Positions 1 through 8,771 of a stretch of DNA of 64,000 bases are shown piece by piece. The stretch comes from a beta proteobacterium AAP51. Lineage in GTDB: Bacteria; Pseudomonadota; Gammaproteobacteria; Burkholderiales; Burkholderiaceae_C. Made by a program: the position numbers and the translations under genes. Positions within the stretch are counted from its first letter, which is position 1. Each line of letters starts with the position of its first letter. Location: positions 1-64,000 of the forward strand of contig LJHT01000051.1 of NCBI GenBank assembly GCA_001295905.1, read 5' to 3'. A model generated the notes under the pieces. The model was not told where the DNA came from. It was given only the letters and a program-made list of their open reading frames with translations, and did no database searches.

Positions 1-2
1 CG

Positions 3-1832
3 GGCGAGCACGCCGACGCCGGGCTGGATGCCGAAGGCTTCCAGGCCGATGCCGCTGCGGCCACCGCCGCCGGCCCCGGCGTGCCGCGCATGGCGGGCTG
101 GTCGAACACGCCCGGCGTGCCGGCCCCGGCCGGCCCAGTCGGTCCCGCAGGGCCCCTGGCCACCGAACACAGCCCCGCCTACGCCTTCGAACGCGACCCG
201 CTGGCGCTGCCCGCGCGTTTCGAGTCGGCCGGCGAGCTGACGCGCACCGCGCTGTGCGTGGAGGTGCGCGACCCCCAGCGAGGCAACGGCCCCAAGGCCG
301 AGCGTGAACACGGCGGCAAGAGCGGCGTGCTTTATGTCTTCATGCCACCGCTGAAGTTTCTTGAGGACTACCTCGAACTGCTGGCTGCCATCGAGGCCAC
401 CTGCGTCGAGACGGGCATGAAGATCGTCATCGAAGGCTACGGCCCGCCGCGTGACGCCCGCCTGAAGACCCTGGCCGTCACGCCCGACCCCGGCGTCATC
501 GAGGTGAACATCCACCCCGCGCACAACTGGGCCGAGCTGGTGGACCACACCGAGTTCCTCTACGACGCCGCGCACCGCACGCGTCTCAGTACCGAGAAGT
601 TCATGCTCGACGGCCGCCACACCGGCACCGGCGGCGGCAACCACTTCGTGCTGGGCGGCGCCACGCCGGCCGACAGCCCCTTCCTGCGCCGGCCCGACGT
701 GCTGGCCAGCCTCATCACCTACTGGCACAACCACCCGGCGCTGAGCTACCTGTTCAGCGGCATGTTCATCGGCCCCACCAGCCAGGCGCCGCGTTTCGAC
801 GAGGCGCGCGGCGACCAGGTCTACGAGGTGGAAATCGGGCTGAACGAGCTGGAGCGGCAGCTGGGCCTTTATGGCAACGTTCCCCCGTGGATCGTCGACC
901 GCACGCTGCGCAACCTGCTGGTGGACGTGACGGGCAACACCCACCGCAGCGAGTTCTGCATCGACAAGCTCTACTCGCCTGACGGCCCCACCGGTCGCCT
1001 GGGCCTGCTGGAACTGCGCGCCTTCGAGATGCCGCCGCACGCCCACATGAGCCTGGCGCAGCAGCTGCTGCTGCGCGCGCTGCTGGCCTGGTTCTGGCGC
1101 GAGCCCCACCGTGGCCGCGGTGCCACGCGCCTCACGCGCTGGGGCACCGGGCTGCACGACCGCTTCCTGCTGCCCAGCTTCGTGCAGATGGACTTCGACG
1201 ACGTCATGGCCGACCTCAACGCCGCCGGCTTCAACTTCGACAGCGCCTGGTTCGCGCCGCATTTCGCCTTCCGTTTCCCGCTCATTGGCAACGTGGTCGT
1301 GGCGGGGGTCGAGCTCACGCTGCGCAACGCGCTCGAGCCCTGGCACGTGATGGGCGAAGAAGGCTCGGCAGGCGGCACGGTGCGCTACGTCGATTCGTCG
1401 CTGGAACGCCTGGAAGTGAAGGCCACGGGGCTGAATGGCAACCGCCATGTCGTCACCGTCAACGGCCGCGCGCTGCCGCTGCAGCCCACCGGGCGCGTGG
1501 GTGAGTTCGTCTGCGGCGTGCGCTACCGCGCCTGGCAGCCGGCCTCGGCGCTGCACCCCACCATTCCCGTGCATGCGCCGCTCACCTTCGACCTGGTGGA
1601 CAGCTGGCACGCGCCCGCGCCGCGCAGCCTGGGCGGCTGCCGCTACCACGTGGCCCACCCCGGCGGGCGCAACCACGACAGCTTCCCCATCAACGCCTAC
1701 GAGGCCGAAAGCCGGCGCCTGGCGCGCTTCTTCCGCTTCGGCCACACGCCCGGGCCGCTGCAGGTGCGGCCCGCCGCGCCCAGCCTGGAGCACCCGTTCA
1801 CGATGGACTTGCGCACCGACGTGCGCGCCTGA
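3..1832 (+). CDS. DUF2126 protein, C-terminal part (5' end outside window)
   Basis: The frame is open from the first bases, so the gene starts upstream; about 609 codons are visible. Family members are roughly 1,100 residues with an N-terminal transglutaminase-like domain, and the part here is the COG4196/DUF2126 region. A Gly/Pro-rich linker (codons 20-50) precedes the block with [15 protein letters not shown], the EVNIHP motif and the glycine-rich [12 protein letters not shown] stretch. I recall this region being compared with glutamine-synthetase/GCS2-type amidoligases, but cannot verify that here. It is the first of five co-directional genes with ATP-grasp, alpha-E and transglutaminase products, spaced 12 bp from the next. 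Family assignment is firm; the reaction is unknown. Confidence 0.88.
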   Translation, partial: GEHADAGLDAEGFQADAAAATAAGPGVPRMAGWSNTPGVPAPAGPVGPAGPLATEHSPAYAFERDPLALPARFESAGELTRTALCVEVRDPQRGNGPKAEREHGGKSGVLYVFMPPLKFLEDYLELLAAIEATCVETGMKIVIEGYGPPRDARLKTLAVTPDPGVIEVNIHPAHNWAELVDHTEFLYDAAHRTRLSTEKFMLDGRHTGTGGGNHFVLGGATPADSPFLRRPDVLASLITYWHNHPALSYLFSGMFIGPTSQAPRFDEARGDQVYEVEIGLNELERQLGLYGNVPPWIVDRTLRNLLVDVTGNTHRSEFCIDKLYSPDGPTGRLGLLELRAFEMPPHAHMSLAQQLLLRALLAWFWREPHRGRGATRLTRWGTGLHDRFLLPSFVQMDFDDVMADLNAAGFNFDSAWFAPHFAFRFPLIGNVVVAGVELTLRNALEPWHVMGEEGSAGGTVRYVDSSLERLEVKATGLNGNRHVVTVNGRALPLQPTGRVGEFVCGVRYRAWQPASALHPTIPVHAPLTFDLVDSWHAPAPRSLGGCRYHVAHPGGRNHDSFPINAYEAESRRLARFFRFGHTPGPLQVRPAAPSLEHPFTMDLRTDVRA

Positions 1833-1844
1833 GGCCGGCCCCGC

Positions 1845-4508
1845 ATGCCGCAGAGCCAGTCGCAGAGTTCCTTGCCCTTCGAAGGGCCGGCAGCCTCGGG
1901 CGAGGCCGCCCACACGCTGCTGGCCCGCGCCCTGCCGGCCGAGGCCGGCGTGTGGGACGAACTGCGCCAGCCCAACGGCGCCTTGCGCCCGGCCTGGGCC
2001 CGGTTCGCCCAGGCCCTGCCGGCCCTATCCGCAGGCGCTGGCGCTGCGGGTGGTGCTGGCGCCGGCACGCTGGCCGATGAACTCGACCGCCGTGTCGGCC
2101 AGGTGGCGCAGCGCATCCGGCAGGACGGCGTCACGCACAACGTCTTCAGCGACGACCCCGGCGTGGCCGCCGCCTCGCGCCCCTGGAGCCTGGAGCTGCT
2201 GCCGCAGCTCATCGAAGCCGGTGAATGGACTGGCATCGAGGCCGGCGTGGCCCAGCGCGCCGAACTGCTGCAGGCCATGCTGGCCGACCTGTACGGCAGC
2301 GGCCCCGGCAGCCAGCGCCTGCTGCACGAAGGCCTGCTGCCGCCGGCGCTGCTGCTGCGCCACCGCGGCTGGCTGCGGCCCATGGTGGGCGTGCAGCCGC
2401 CGCCCGGGCCGGGTGGCGAAGCAGGCCTGCGCCTCTTCATCGTGGCCTTCGACCTGGCGCGCGGCCCCGACGGCCGCTGGTGGCAGGTGGCGCAGCGCAC
2501 CCAGGGCCCCTCGGGCCTGGGCTATGTCATGCACAACCGCATGGTGGTGGCACGGCAGTTCCCCGAGGCCTTCCGCCAGCTGCGCGTGCAGCGCATTGCC
2601 AGCAGCTACCGCCGCATGCTCGACGGGCTGGAAACTGCCGCCGCCGAGGTGGCCCGCCGCCTGGGCGACGGCCACACGCCGCGCGTGGTGCTGCTGACGC
2701 CCGGCCCCTACAGCGAAACCTATTTCGAGCACGCCTACCTGGCGCGCTACCTGGGCGTGCCGCTGGTGGAAGGTGGCGACCTCACCGTGCGCGGCGAGCG
2801 CCTCTTCCTGAAAACCGTGGAAGGCCTGGAGCCCGTGCACGGCCTGCTGCGCCGGCTGGACGACGACTGGTGCGACCCGCTGGAACTGCGCCCCGACAGC
2901 ACCCTGGGCGTGCCCGGCCTGCTGCTGGCCGCGCGGGCCGGCACGGTGGTGATGGCCAACGCGCTGGGCAGCGCCTTCCTCGAATCACCCGCCATCCAGG
3001 GCTTCATGCCCGGCATCGCCGAGCGCCTGACCGGCCAGCCGCTGCTGCTGCCCTCGCTGCCCACCTGGTGGTGCGGCGAAGCGGCAGCCTGGGCCGATGT
3101 GCGCGGCCAGCTGTCCGACAAGCTGGTGCGCAGCACCTTCCCGCGCGGGGGCCGCACCTCGCAGCTGCGCGACGCGCACGCCGCCGCGGTGGACGAAGAC
3201 CCCGATGCCTGGACGGTGCAGGGCCGGCTTCGTTTCTCGCGCGCCCCCATCTGGGGCGAAGGCGTGCTCGTGCCGCGCCCCGCGATGGTGCGCGTGTACG
3301 CCATCGCGCAAGGGCAGGGCCGCTGGCACGTGATGCCGGGCGGCATGACGCGCGTGGCGCGCCGCGAAGAGGCCAGCGTCAGCATGCAGCGCGGCGGCAC
3401 CAGCCTCGACACCTGGGTGCTCACCGAAGGCCCGGTCGACACCTTCAGCATGCTGCCGCAGCGCCTGCAGGTCGACGACATCCTGCAGCGCCACCGCCCC
3501 GTGAGCAGCCGCACCGGCGAAAACCTGTTCTGGCTGGGCCGCTACACCGAACGCACCGAACAGCTGGTGCGCCTGGCCCGCGCCACGCTCACCACGCTGG
3601 GCACGGCCGAGGCCGACGGCGCGGCGCTGCAGGCGCTGTTGCAGGCGCTGTCGGTGCTGGCGGTGAAAACCGGGCTGGCGCCCCACGGCGTGCCCACCCT
3701 CGTGCAGAGCGCGCACCTGTTCGAACGAGCGCTGCTCGCCGGCCTGGACGACCGCGACGGCGCCGACGGCACCGCCAGCATCGCCTACAACCTGGCGGCG
3801 CTGGAGCGCGCCTCGATGGCGCTGCGCGAGCGCCTTTCGCCCGAACACTGGGGCCTCATCCGCGCCATGCGCGAAGGCTTCTCGCGCGACCTCGAAACCC
3901 CGGCCGGTGAGCTGCCCGGGCGTGCCCAGGTGCTGGCGGCACTCGACCGCCTGGCGCTGCAGCTGGCCGCTGCCACTGGCGCGCAGACCGACCGCATGAC
4001 GCGTGATCACGGCTGGCGCCTGCTGGCCGTGGGGCGGCTGCTGGAACGCCTGATCGGCGTGGCGCTGCGGCTGCGCCACTTCATCGAGGCCGGCGTCATC
4101 GGCCGCCAGACCACCACCGTGGAAGGCACCGAGCTGCTGCTGGAGCTTTTCGACAGCCTCATCACCTTCCGCGCGCGCTACCAGCGCCACGAAGACCTGC
4201 TGGCTCTGGTGGACCTGCTGGTGCTGGACAGCGCCAACCCACGCGCCTTTGCCGGCGTGCTGCGCCGGCTGCGCACAGAGATCCAGAAGCTGCCCGGCGA
4301 CGAAGGCACGCAGCAGGCCTTGCTGCTGCTGCTGCCGCTGGAGGGCGCCGGCCTCACGCTGGAGAGCCTGCGCGACGCCGACGATGCCGAGATCGCGCAG
4401 GCCCTGCTGCGCCTGGCCACGCGCCTGGGCCAGGCGGCCACGGCGCTGGCCGACCAGGTGGGCGAGCGCTTCTTCACGCTGGCGCAAGGCGTCGACCAGC
4501 GCATCTGA
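1845..4508 (+). CDS. Fused circularly permuted ATP-grasp (type 2) / alpha-E domain protein
   Basis: 887 residues. The first ~540 match the circularly permuted ATP-grasp family (DUF404/DUF407): TPGPYSETYFEHAYLARYLG, LRRLDDDW, RPDSTLG and MPGGMTRVA. The last ~340 are an alpha-E domain (DUF403), starting at GENLFWLGRYTERTEQ. Compared with the stand-alone ATP-grasp protein at 5490-6929, the fused copy has VAQRTQGPSG where the other has VLEDNLRVPSG, and LVRSTFPRGG where the other has VVKEVHGAGG. The acidic, probably metal-binding residues and the lysine are therefore replaced. The two halves correspond to the two separate genes downstream, so the operon carries the pair twice. A novel amide-bond ligase or its regulatory partner is inferred. 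Confidence 0.9.
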   Translation: MPQSQSQSSLPFEGPAASGEAAHTLLARALPAEAGVWDELRQPNGALRPAWARFAQALPALSAGAGAAGGAGAGTLADELDRRVGQVAQRIRQDGVTHNVFSDDPGVAAASRPWSLELLPQLIEAGEWTGIEAGVAQRAELLQAMLADLYGSGPGSQRLLHEGLLPPALLLRHRGWLRPMVGVQPPPGPGGEAGLRLFIVAFDLARGPDGRWWQVAQRTQGPSGLGYVMHNRMVVARQFPEAFRQLRVQRIASSYRRMLDGLETAAAEVARRLGDGHTPRVVLLTPGPYSETYFEHAYLARYLGVPLVEGGDLTVRGERLFLKTVEGLEPVHGLLRRLDDDWCDPLELRPDSTLGVPGLLLAARAGTVVMANALGSAFLESPAIQGFMPGIAERLTGQPLLLPSLPTWWCGEAAAWADVRGQLSDKLVRSTFPRGGRTSQLRDAHAAAVDEDPDAWTVQGRLRFSRAPIWGEGVLVPRPAMVRVYAIAQGQGRWHVMPGGMTRVARREEASVSMQRGGTSLDTWVLTEGPVDTFSMLPQRLQVDDILQRHRPVSSRTGENLFWLGRYTERTEQLVRLARATLTTLGTAEADGAALQALLQALSVLAVKTGLAPHGVPTLVQSAHLFERALLAGLDDRDGADGTASIAYNLAALERASMALRERLSPEHWGLIRAMREGFSRDLETPAGELPGRAQVLAALDRLALQLAAATGAQTDRMTRDHGWRLLAVGRLLERLIGVALRLRHFIEAGVIGRQTTTVEGTELLLELFDSLITFRARYQRHEDLLALVDLLVLDSANPRAFAGVLRRLRTEIQKLPGDEGTQQALLLLLPLEGAGLTLESLRDADDAEIAQALLRLATRLGQAATALADQVGERFFTLAQGVDQRI

Positions 4509-4519
4509 CCGGGCTGCCG

Positions 4520-5473
4520 ATGATCCTGCTGGAAGTGAGCCACGAAACGCGCTACGACTACAGCGCGCCGGTGTCGCTGGCCCACCACCTGGCCCACCTG
4601 CAGCCGCTGAGCGACGAACACCAGCAGCTGCTGTCCTTCAAGCTGCACACCGACCCCGCCCCGGGCGCCGAGCGCGCCGGCTTCGACGTGCTGGGCAACG
4701 CCGAGCGCCACTTCAGCCTGGCCGCGCCGCACCGCCACCTGGCCGTGCGGGCGCTGAGCCGCGTGCGCCTGCAGGCGCGTTTCGACGCGCTGGAGCCTTC
4801 GGCCTCGCCGCCCTGGGACGATCTGGCCGACAGCCTGCGTTACGTGGCGCGTGCGCCTTTCCAGCCGGCGGTGGAATTCGCGCTGCCCTCGCCCTACGTG
4901 CCGCTGCTGCCGGCTTTGCGCGGCTACGCGGCGCCGCTGTTCCCGCCCGGCCGGCCGGTGGCCGAAGGCGCCATCGAACTGATGCAGCGTGTGCATGCCG
5001 ACTTCCGCTACGAAAGCCAGAGCACGCAGATCGACACCCCGCTGGCGGAGGTGTGGGCCACGCGCCGCGGCGTGTGCCAGGACTTCGCCCACCTCATGGC
5101 CGGCGCGCTGCGCGGCCTGGGCTTGCCGGTGCGTTACGTCAGCGGCTACCTGCTCACCCATGCCCCCGAGGGCCGTGCCGACGCCGGCCGTGCGATGCAG
5201 GGCGCCGACGCCTCGCACGCCTGGGTGCAGGTGTGGTGCCCGCACACGCCGGGCGTGCCCGGCGGCTGGCTCGACCTCGACCCCACCAACAACCTGGTGC
5301 CCGGCACCGGGCATGTGCGCGTGGCGGTGGGGCGCGATTTCGGCGACGTCACACCGCTGCGCGGCGTGATCCGCGGTGGCGGTGGCCACCACACGCTGCA
5401 GGTGGGCGTGCGAACGCGCGTCATCGAACACGGCGGCCCCACGCCGGAACGGCGATTGCTAGAGAAGCCTTGA
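4520..5473 (+). CDS. Transglutaminase-like cysteine protease family protein
   Basis: 317 residues, 11 bp after the previous gene. Residues 1-80 are the bacterial transglutaminase N-terminal beta domain (HETRYDYSAPVSLAHH). The papain-like core follows, with Cys186 in RRGVCQDFAHLM, His233 in DASHAWVQVW and an Asp in WLDLDPTNN, so the complete Cys-His-Asp triad is present. There is no signal peptide, so it probably acts in the cytoplasm. Relatives commonly sit beside ATP-grasp and alpha-E genes, and are thought to hydrolyse or transfer peptide amide bonds made by the ligases. Substrate unknown. Confidence 0.92.
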   Translation: MILLEVSHETRYDYSAPVSLAHHLAHLQPLSDEHQQLLSFKLHTDPAPGAERAGFDVLGNAERHFSLAAPHRHLAVRALSRVRLQARFDALEPSASPPWDDLADSLRYVARAPFQPAVEFALPSPYVPLLPALRGYAAPLFPPGRPVAEGAIELMQRVHADFRYESQSTQIDTPLAEVWATRRGVCQDFAHLMAGALRGLGLPVRYVSGYLLTHAPEGRADAGRAMQGADASHAWVQVWCPHTPGVPGGWLDLDPTNNLVPGTGHVRVAVGRDFGDVTPLRGVIRGGGGHHTLQVGVRTRVIEHGGPTPERRLLEKP

Positions 5474-5489
5474 TGGAGACCCGAACACC

Positions 5490-6929
5490 ATGAAGTCGGC
5501 CTACGACGAGATGCTTGCGGCAGACCAGCAGGTCCGCGCCCAGTACCAGACCTACCAGCGCTGGCTGGCGCAGCAGCCGCACGAGCTGATGCAGGCCCGC
5601 CGCGCCGAGGCGGAGATGATCTTCCGCCGCGTGGGCATCACCTTCGCCGTCTATGGCGCGAAAGACGAAGACGGCGCGGGCACCGAGCGGCTGATTCCCT
5701 TCGACCTGATACCGCGCGTCATTCCGCAGGCCGAGTGGGCGGCCATGGAAGCCGGCTTGGCCCAGCGCGTGACGGCGCTGAACCGTTTCATCGACGATGT
5801 CTACCACGGGCAGGAGATCCTGAAGGCCGGCATCGTGCCCGCCGAGCAGGTGCTGAAGAACGCTCAGTTCCGGCCGCAGATGATGGGCGTGAACGTGCCG
5901 GGCGGCGTGTACTCGCACATCTCGGGCATCGACATCGTGCGCGCGGGCGCGGCCGACGGCCAGGGCGAGTACTACGTGCTGGAAGACAACCTGCGCGTGC
6001 CCAGCGGCGTGAGCTACATGCTGGAGAACCGCAAGATGATGATGCGGCTCTTCCCCGAGCTCTTCGCCATGCACCGCGTGGCGCCCGTGGCCCATTACCC
6101 CGACCTGCTGCTGGAGACCCTGCGCGCCGTGGCCCCGGCCGGCGTGAACGAGCCCACCGTGGTGGTGCTCACGCCCGGCATGTACAACAGCGCCTACTTC
6201 GAGCACGCCTTCCTGGCGCAGCAGATGGGCGTGGAACTGGTCGAGGGACAAGACCTCTTCGTCAAGGAAGGCTTCGTCTACATGCGCACCACGCAGGGCC
6301 CGCGCCGCGTGGACGTGATCTACCGTCGCGTGGACGACGACTTCCTCGACCCCAGCGTCTTCCGCGCCGACAGCACGCTGGGCTGTGCCGGGCTGCTGGA
6401 CGTCTACCGCGCCGGCAACATCACGCTGAGCAACGCCGTGGGCACCGGCATCGCCGACGACAAGAGCATCTATCCCTACGTGCCGAAGATGATCGAGTTC
6501 TACCTCGGCGAAAAGCCCATCCTCAACAACGTGCCCACCTGGCTGTGCCGCGAGCCCGACGACCTGGCCTACGTGCTGGCCCACATGCACGAGCTGGTGG
6601 TGAAGGAGGTGCACGGCGCTGGCGGCTACGGCATGCTGGTGGGGCCGGCCGCCACGAAGGCCGAGGTCGAGGAGTTCAAGGCCGTGGTGAAGGCCAACCC
6701 CACGAACTACATCGCCCAGCCCACGCTCAGCCTGAGCAGCTGCCCCACCTTCGTGGAAAGCGGCATCGCGCCGCGCCACATCGACCTGAGGCCCTATGTG
6801 CTGAGCAGCGGCAAGCAGGTGCAGACGGTGCCGGGCGGCCTGACGCGGGTGGCGCTGAAGGAAGGTTCGCTGGTGGTGAATTCGTCGCAGGGCGGTGGCA
6901 CCAAGGACACCTGGGTACTGGAAGACTGA
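5490..6929 (+). CDS. Circularly permuted type 2 ATP-grasp protein
   Basis: 479 residues, 16 bp after the transglutaminase gene. Signature blocks in order: IDDVYHGQEIL, YYVLEDNLRVPSGVSYMLENR (the probable metal-binding acidic residues), TPGMYNSAYFEHAFLA, IYRRVDDDFLDP, FRADSTLG, the nucleotide-binding VVKEVHGAGGYGML, and PGGLTRVAL near the C terminus. All ATP-grasp landmarks look intact, unlike the fused paralogue upstream. Length is typical of the stand-alone family (about 470-480). A carboxylate-amine ligase reaction is inferred from the fold; the substrate is not known. Confidence 0.93.
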   Translation: MKSAYDEMLAADQQVRAQYQTYQRWLAQQPHELMQARRAEAEMIFRRVGITFAVYGAKDEDGAGTERLIPFDLIPRVIPQAEWAAMEAGLAQRVTALNRFIDDVYHGQEILKAGIVPAEQVLKNAQFRPQMMGVNVPGGVYSHISGIDIVRAGAADGQGEYYVLEDNLRVPSGVSYMLENRKMMMRLFPELFAMHRVAPVAHYPDLLLETLRAVAPAGVNEPTVVVLTPGMYNSAYFEHAFLAQQMGVELVEGQDLFVKEGFVYMRTTQGPRRVDVIYRRVDDDFLDPSVFRADSTLGCAGLLDVYRAGNITLSNAVGTGIADDKSIYPYVPKMIEFYLGEKPILNNVPTWLCREPDDLAYVLAHMHELVVKEVHGAGGYGMLVGPAATKAEVEEFKAVVKANPTNYIAQPTLSLSSCPTFVESGIAPRHIDLRPYVLSSGKQVQTVPGGLTRVALKEGSLVVNSSQGGGTKDTWVLED

Positions 6930-6935
6930 AGTGAT

Positions 6936-7016
6936 GGTGCCCCCAAGCTCGCTTGCGCTCGCTACCCCCCGAGGGGGCCGCCCGCCACCGGCCCGGCAAA
7001 GCCGGTTCCGCGGCGG
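6936..7016 (+). repeat. Dispersed hairpin repeat element, copy 1
   Basis: This lies in the 119-bp gap between the ATP-grasp and alpha-E genes. It contains two small hairpins: five C facing five G (about 6966-6977), and CCGGC-AAA-GCCGG (6993-7005). Copy 2 lies at 15239-15340 on the other strand. There the second stem is identical while the loop reads AGA, and the following TCCGCGGCGG is shared. Such C/G-run elements look like REP-type intergenic repeats; the family name is unknown to me. Confidence 0.7.
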
Positions 7017-7048
7017 AAGGCTTGATTGCCGCTGGAAGGAGATCGAAC

Positions 7049-8038
7049 ATGTTGTCTAGAACCGCCGACCACCTGTTCTGGATGGCCCGCTACATGGAGC
7101 GCGCCGAGAACACCGCGCGCATGCTGGACGTGAACTACCAGACCAGCCTGCTGCCGCAAAGCGCCGCCGAGGCCGAGCAGGGCTGGCGCGGTCTGCTCTC
7201 CATCAGCGAGCTGACCTGGAGCTTCTCGCAGAAGTACACCGAGGTGACGCCGGGCAACGTCATGAACTTCATGGTGCGTGACGAGGCCAACCCTTCGAGC
7301 ATCGTCTCCTGCCTGCGCGCGGCGCGCGAGAACGCGCGCGCCGTGCGCGGGGCGCTGACCACCGAAGTGTGGGAGACGCAGAACCAGACCTGGCTGGAAT
7401 TCATGCGCCTGCTGAAGGACAGCAGTTTCGAGCGCGACCCCAGCAGCCTGTTCGAGTGGGTGAAGTTCCGCAGCCACCTGAGCCGCGGCGTGACGGTGGG
7501 CACCATGCTGCAGGACGAGGCGCTGCACTTCTTGCGCATCGGCACCTTCCTCGAACGTGCCGACAACACCGCGCGCCTGCTCGACGTGAAGTTCCAGGCC
7601 CTGGCCGGCGGCGACTACTTCGGCCCCGCCGATGGCGGCGTGCCGCCACGCGACGGCCCGGCCACGCCGCAGGAAATCGACTTCTATCACTGGAGCGCGA
7701 TCCTGCGTTCCGTCTCGGGCTTCGAGATCTACCGCAAGGTCTACCGCAACGTCATCCGCCCCGAGAAGGTGGCCGAACTGCTGATCCTGCGGCCCGACAT
7801 GCCGCGCTCGCTGGCCGCCTGCATGAACGACCTGGGCGCCAACCTGGAGATGGTGGCCAACCAGCACAGCAGCGAAACCCTGCGCCGCGCCGGCCGCCTG
7901 CGCGCCGACCTGAAGTACGGCCGCATCGACGAGATCCTGGCCACCGGCCTGCACGCCTACCTCACGCAGTTCCTTGACCGCGTGAACGACATCGGCGTGG
8001 GCATCAGCCGCGATTTCCTCGTTCCGATGGCGGCCTAG
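7049..8038 (+). CDS. Alpha-E domain protein (DUF403)
   Basis: 329 residues. The start is ATG 7049, chosen because GGAAGGAGA lies 7 bp upstream and the product then begins directly with the family motif MLSRTADHLFWMARYMERAE; the open frame extends upstream only through repeat DNA. The all-helical alpha-E domain covers the whole protein, with further conserved blocks FLERADNTARLLDVKF and FYHWSAILRSVSGFE. It is the separate counterpart of the C-terminal half of the 1845-4508 fusion and forms a pair with the ATP-grasp gene just upstream. The role is predicted (partner of the ligase, perhaps tethering substrate) and not experimentally established to my knowledge. Confidence 0.93.
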   Translation: MLSRTADHLFWMARYMERAENTARMLDVNYQTSLLPQSAAEAEQGWRGLLSISELTWSFSQKYTEVTPGNVMNFMVRDEANPSSIVSCLRAARENARAVRGALTTEVWETQNQTWLEFMRLLKDSSFERDPSSLFEWVKFRSHLSRGVTVGTMLQDEALHFLRIGTFLERADNTARLLDVKFQALAGGDYFGPADGGVPPRDGPATPQEIDFYHWSAILRSVSGFEIYRKVYRNVIRPEKVAELLILRPDMPRSLAACMNDLGANLEMVANQHSSETLRRAGRLRADLKYGRIDEILATGLHAYLTQFLDRVNDIGVGISRDFLVPMAA

Positions 8039-8069
8039 GGAGGCCGGCCTGCTGAGGCGGTGAATGCGG

Positions 8070-8076
8070 TAAGAAT
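8070..8076 (+). promoter_or_regulatory. Possible -10 element of a leaderless transcript
   Basis: TAAGAAT is followed by exactly 6 nt (CGCCGC) and the ATG at 8083, so transcription would begin at or next to the start codon. No convincing -35 is visible, and no Shine-Dalgarno sequence precedes the gene. Confidence 0.35.
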
Positions 8077-8082
8077 CGCCGC

Positions 8083-8766
8083 ATGCTGAAACACCGTCGT
8101 CTTTTGCTGGGGATTTGTCTGCTGGTCTCGGGGGCCGCGGCCTTTTCACAGGCCGGGGGCACCACCGAGACACCCGCTTCCGCACCCACCCCCCCGCCGT
8201 CCACCCAACCCTATGCCGTGGAAGTGTGGTCCGAGGCCACCTTCGGCCCCGACGGCCGCCTGCAGCAGCTGGAGGTGGTGAAGACCCCCGAGCTGACCGA
8301 GGCCTTCGTGCAGCGCGTGCGCAGCCAGCTGGCGCAGGCGCGCATTCCGCCCGTGAAGGACGCCAGCGGCACGCCAGGCACCTTCCAGACCGGCGTGCTC
8401 ACGGTCTACCAGGTCACGCCGGCTGCCGCTGGCGGCACCGTGCGTTTGCAGGGCATGCGGCTGGAGCCGCGGCCCCTGAAGCGCTACGCGGCTTCCGAAC
8501 CCGAGGGCCTGCCGGCCAACACGCCGCTGCTGGCCCGCGTGCAGTGCGAGGTGGACACCCAGGGCCGCTGCGCCGAAGCCAAGGTGCTGGAAGCCACCGG
8601 CACCTCCGACGTGCTGCGCCGCTGGGCGCTGGCGTCCGCGAGAGGCTGGGAGTTCCAGCCGCAGCGCCTGAACGGCCAGGCCCTGCCCGCCACGGTGCAG
8701 CTGACGCTGGAACTCACCATCCAGGATCTGCGGCCCGCAGACTTCCGCAACCCCCTGAAACTTTGA
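8083..8766 (+). CDS. Exported protein with TonB C-terminal-like domain
   Basis: 227 residues. An N-terminal signal peptide (LLLGICLLVSGAAAFSQA) is followed by a Pro/Thr-rich spacer and two weakly similar halves of the alpha/beta 'value times coefficient' kind seen in energy-transducer TonB C-terminal domains, for example QCEVDTQGRCAEAKVLEATG then RGWEFQPQRLNGQALPATVQL. There is no N-terminal TonB-type anchor or long Pro-rich span, so it is a periplasmic TonB-C-like protein and not TonB itself. The oligopeptidase gene begins 5 bp after its stop, so the two are probably co-transcribed. Function unknown. Confidence 0.75.
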   Translation: MLKHRRLLLGICLLVSGAAAFSQAGGTTETPASAPTPPPSTQPYAVEVWSEATFGPDGRLQQLEVVKTPELTEAFVQRVRSQLAQARIPPVKDASGTPGTFQTGVLTVYQVTPAAAGGTVRLQGMRLEPRPLKRYAASEPEGLPANTPLLARVQCEVDTQGRCAEAKVLEATGTSDVLRRWALASARGWEFQPQRLNGQALPATVQLTLELTIQDLRPADFRNPLKL

Positions 8767-8771
8767 CGGCC

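Noticed and set aside
2985..4487. Long minus-strand frame opposite the ATP-grasp/alpha-E fusion
   Set aside because: Composition (Gln/Ala/His-rich) is that of reverse-strand shadow coding, and the plus-strand gene has well-conserved motifs throughout.
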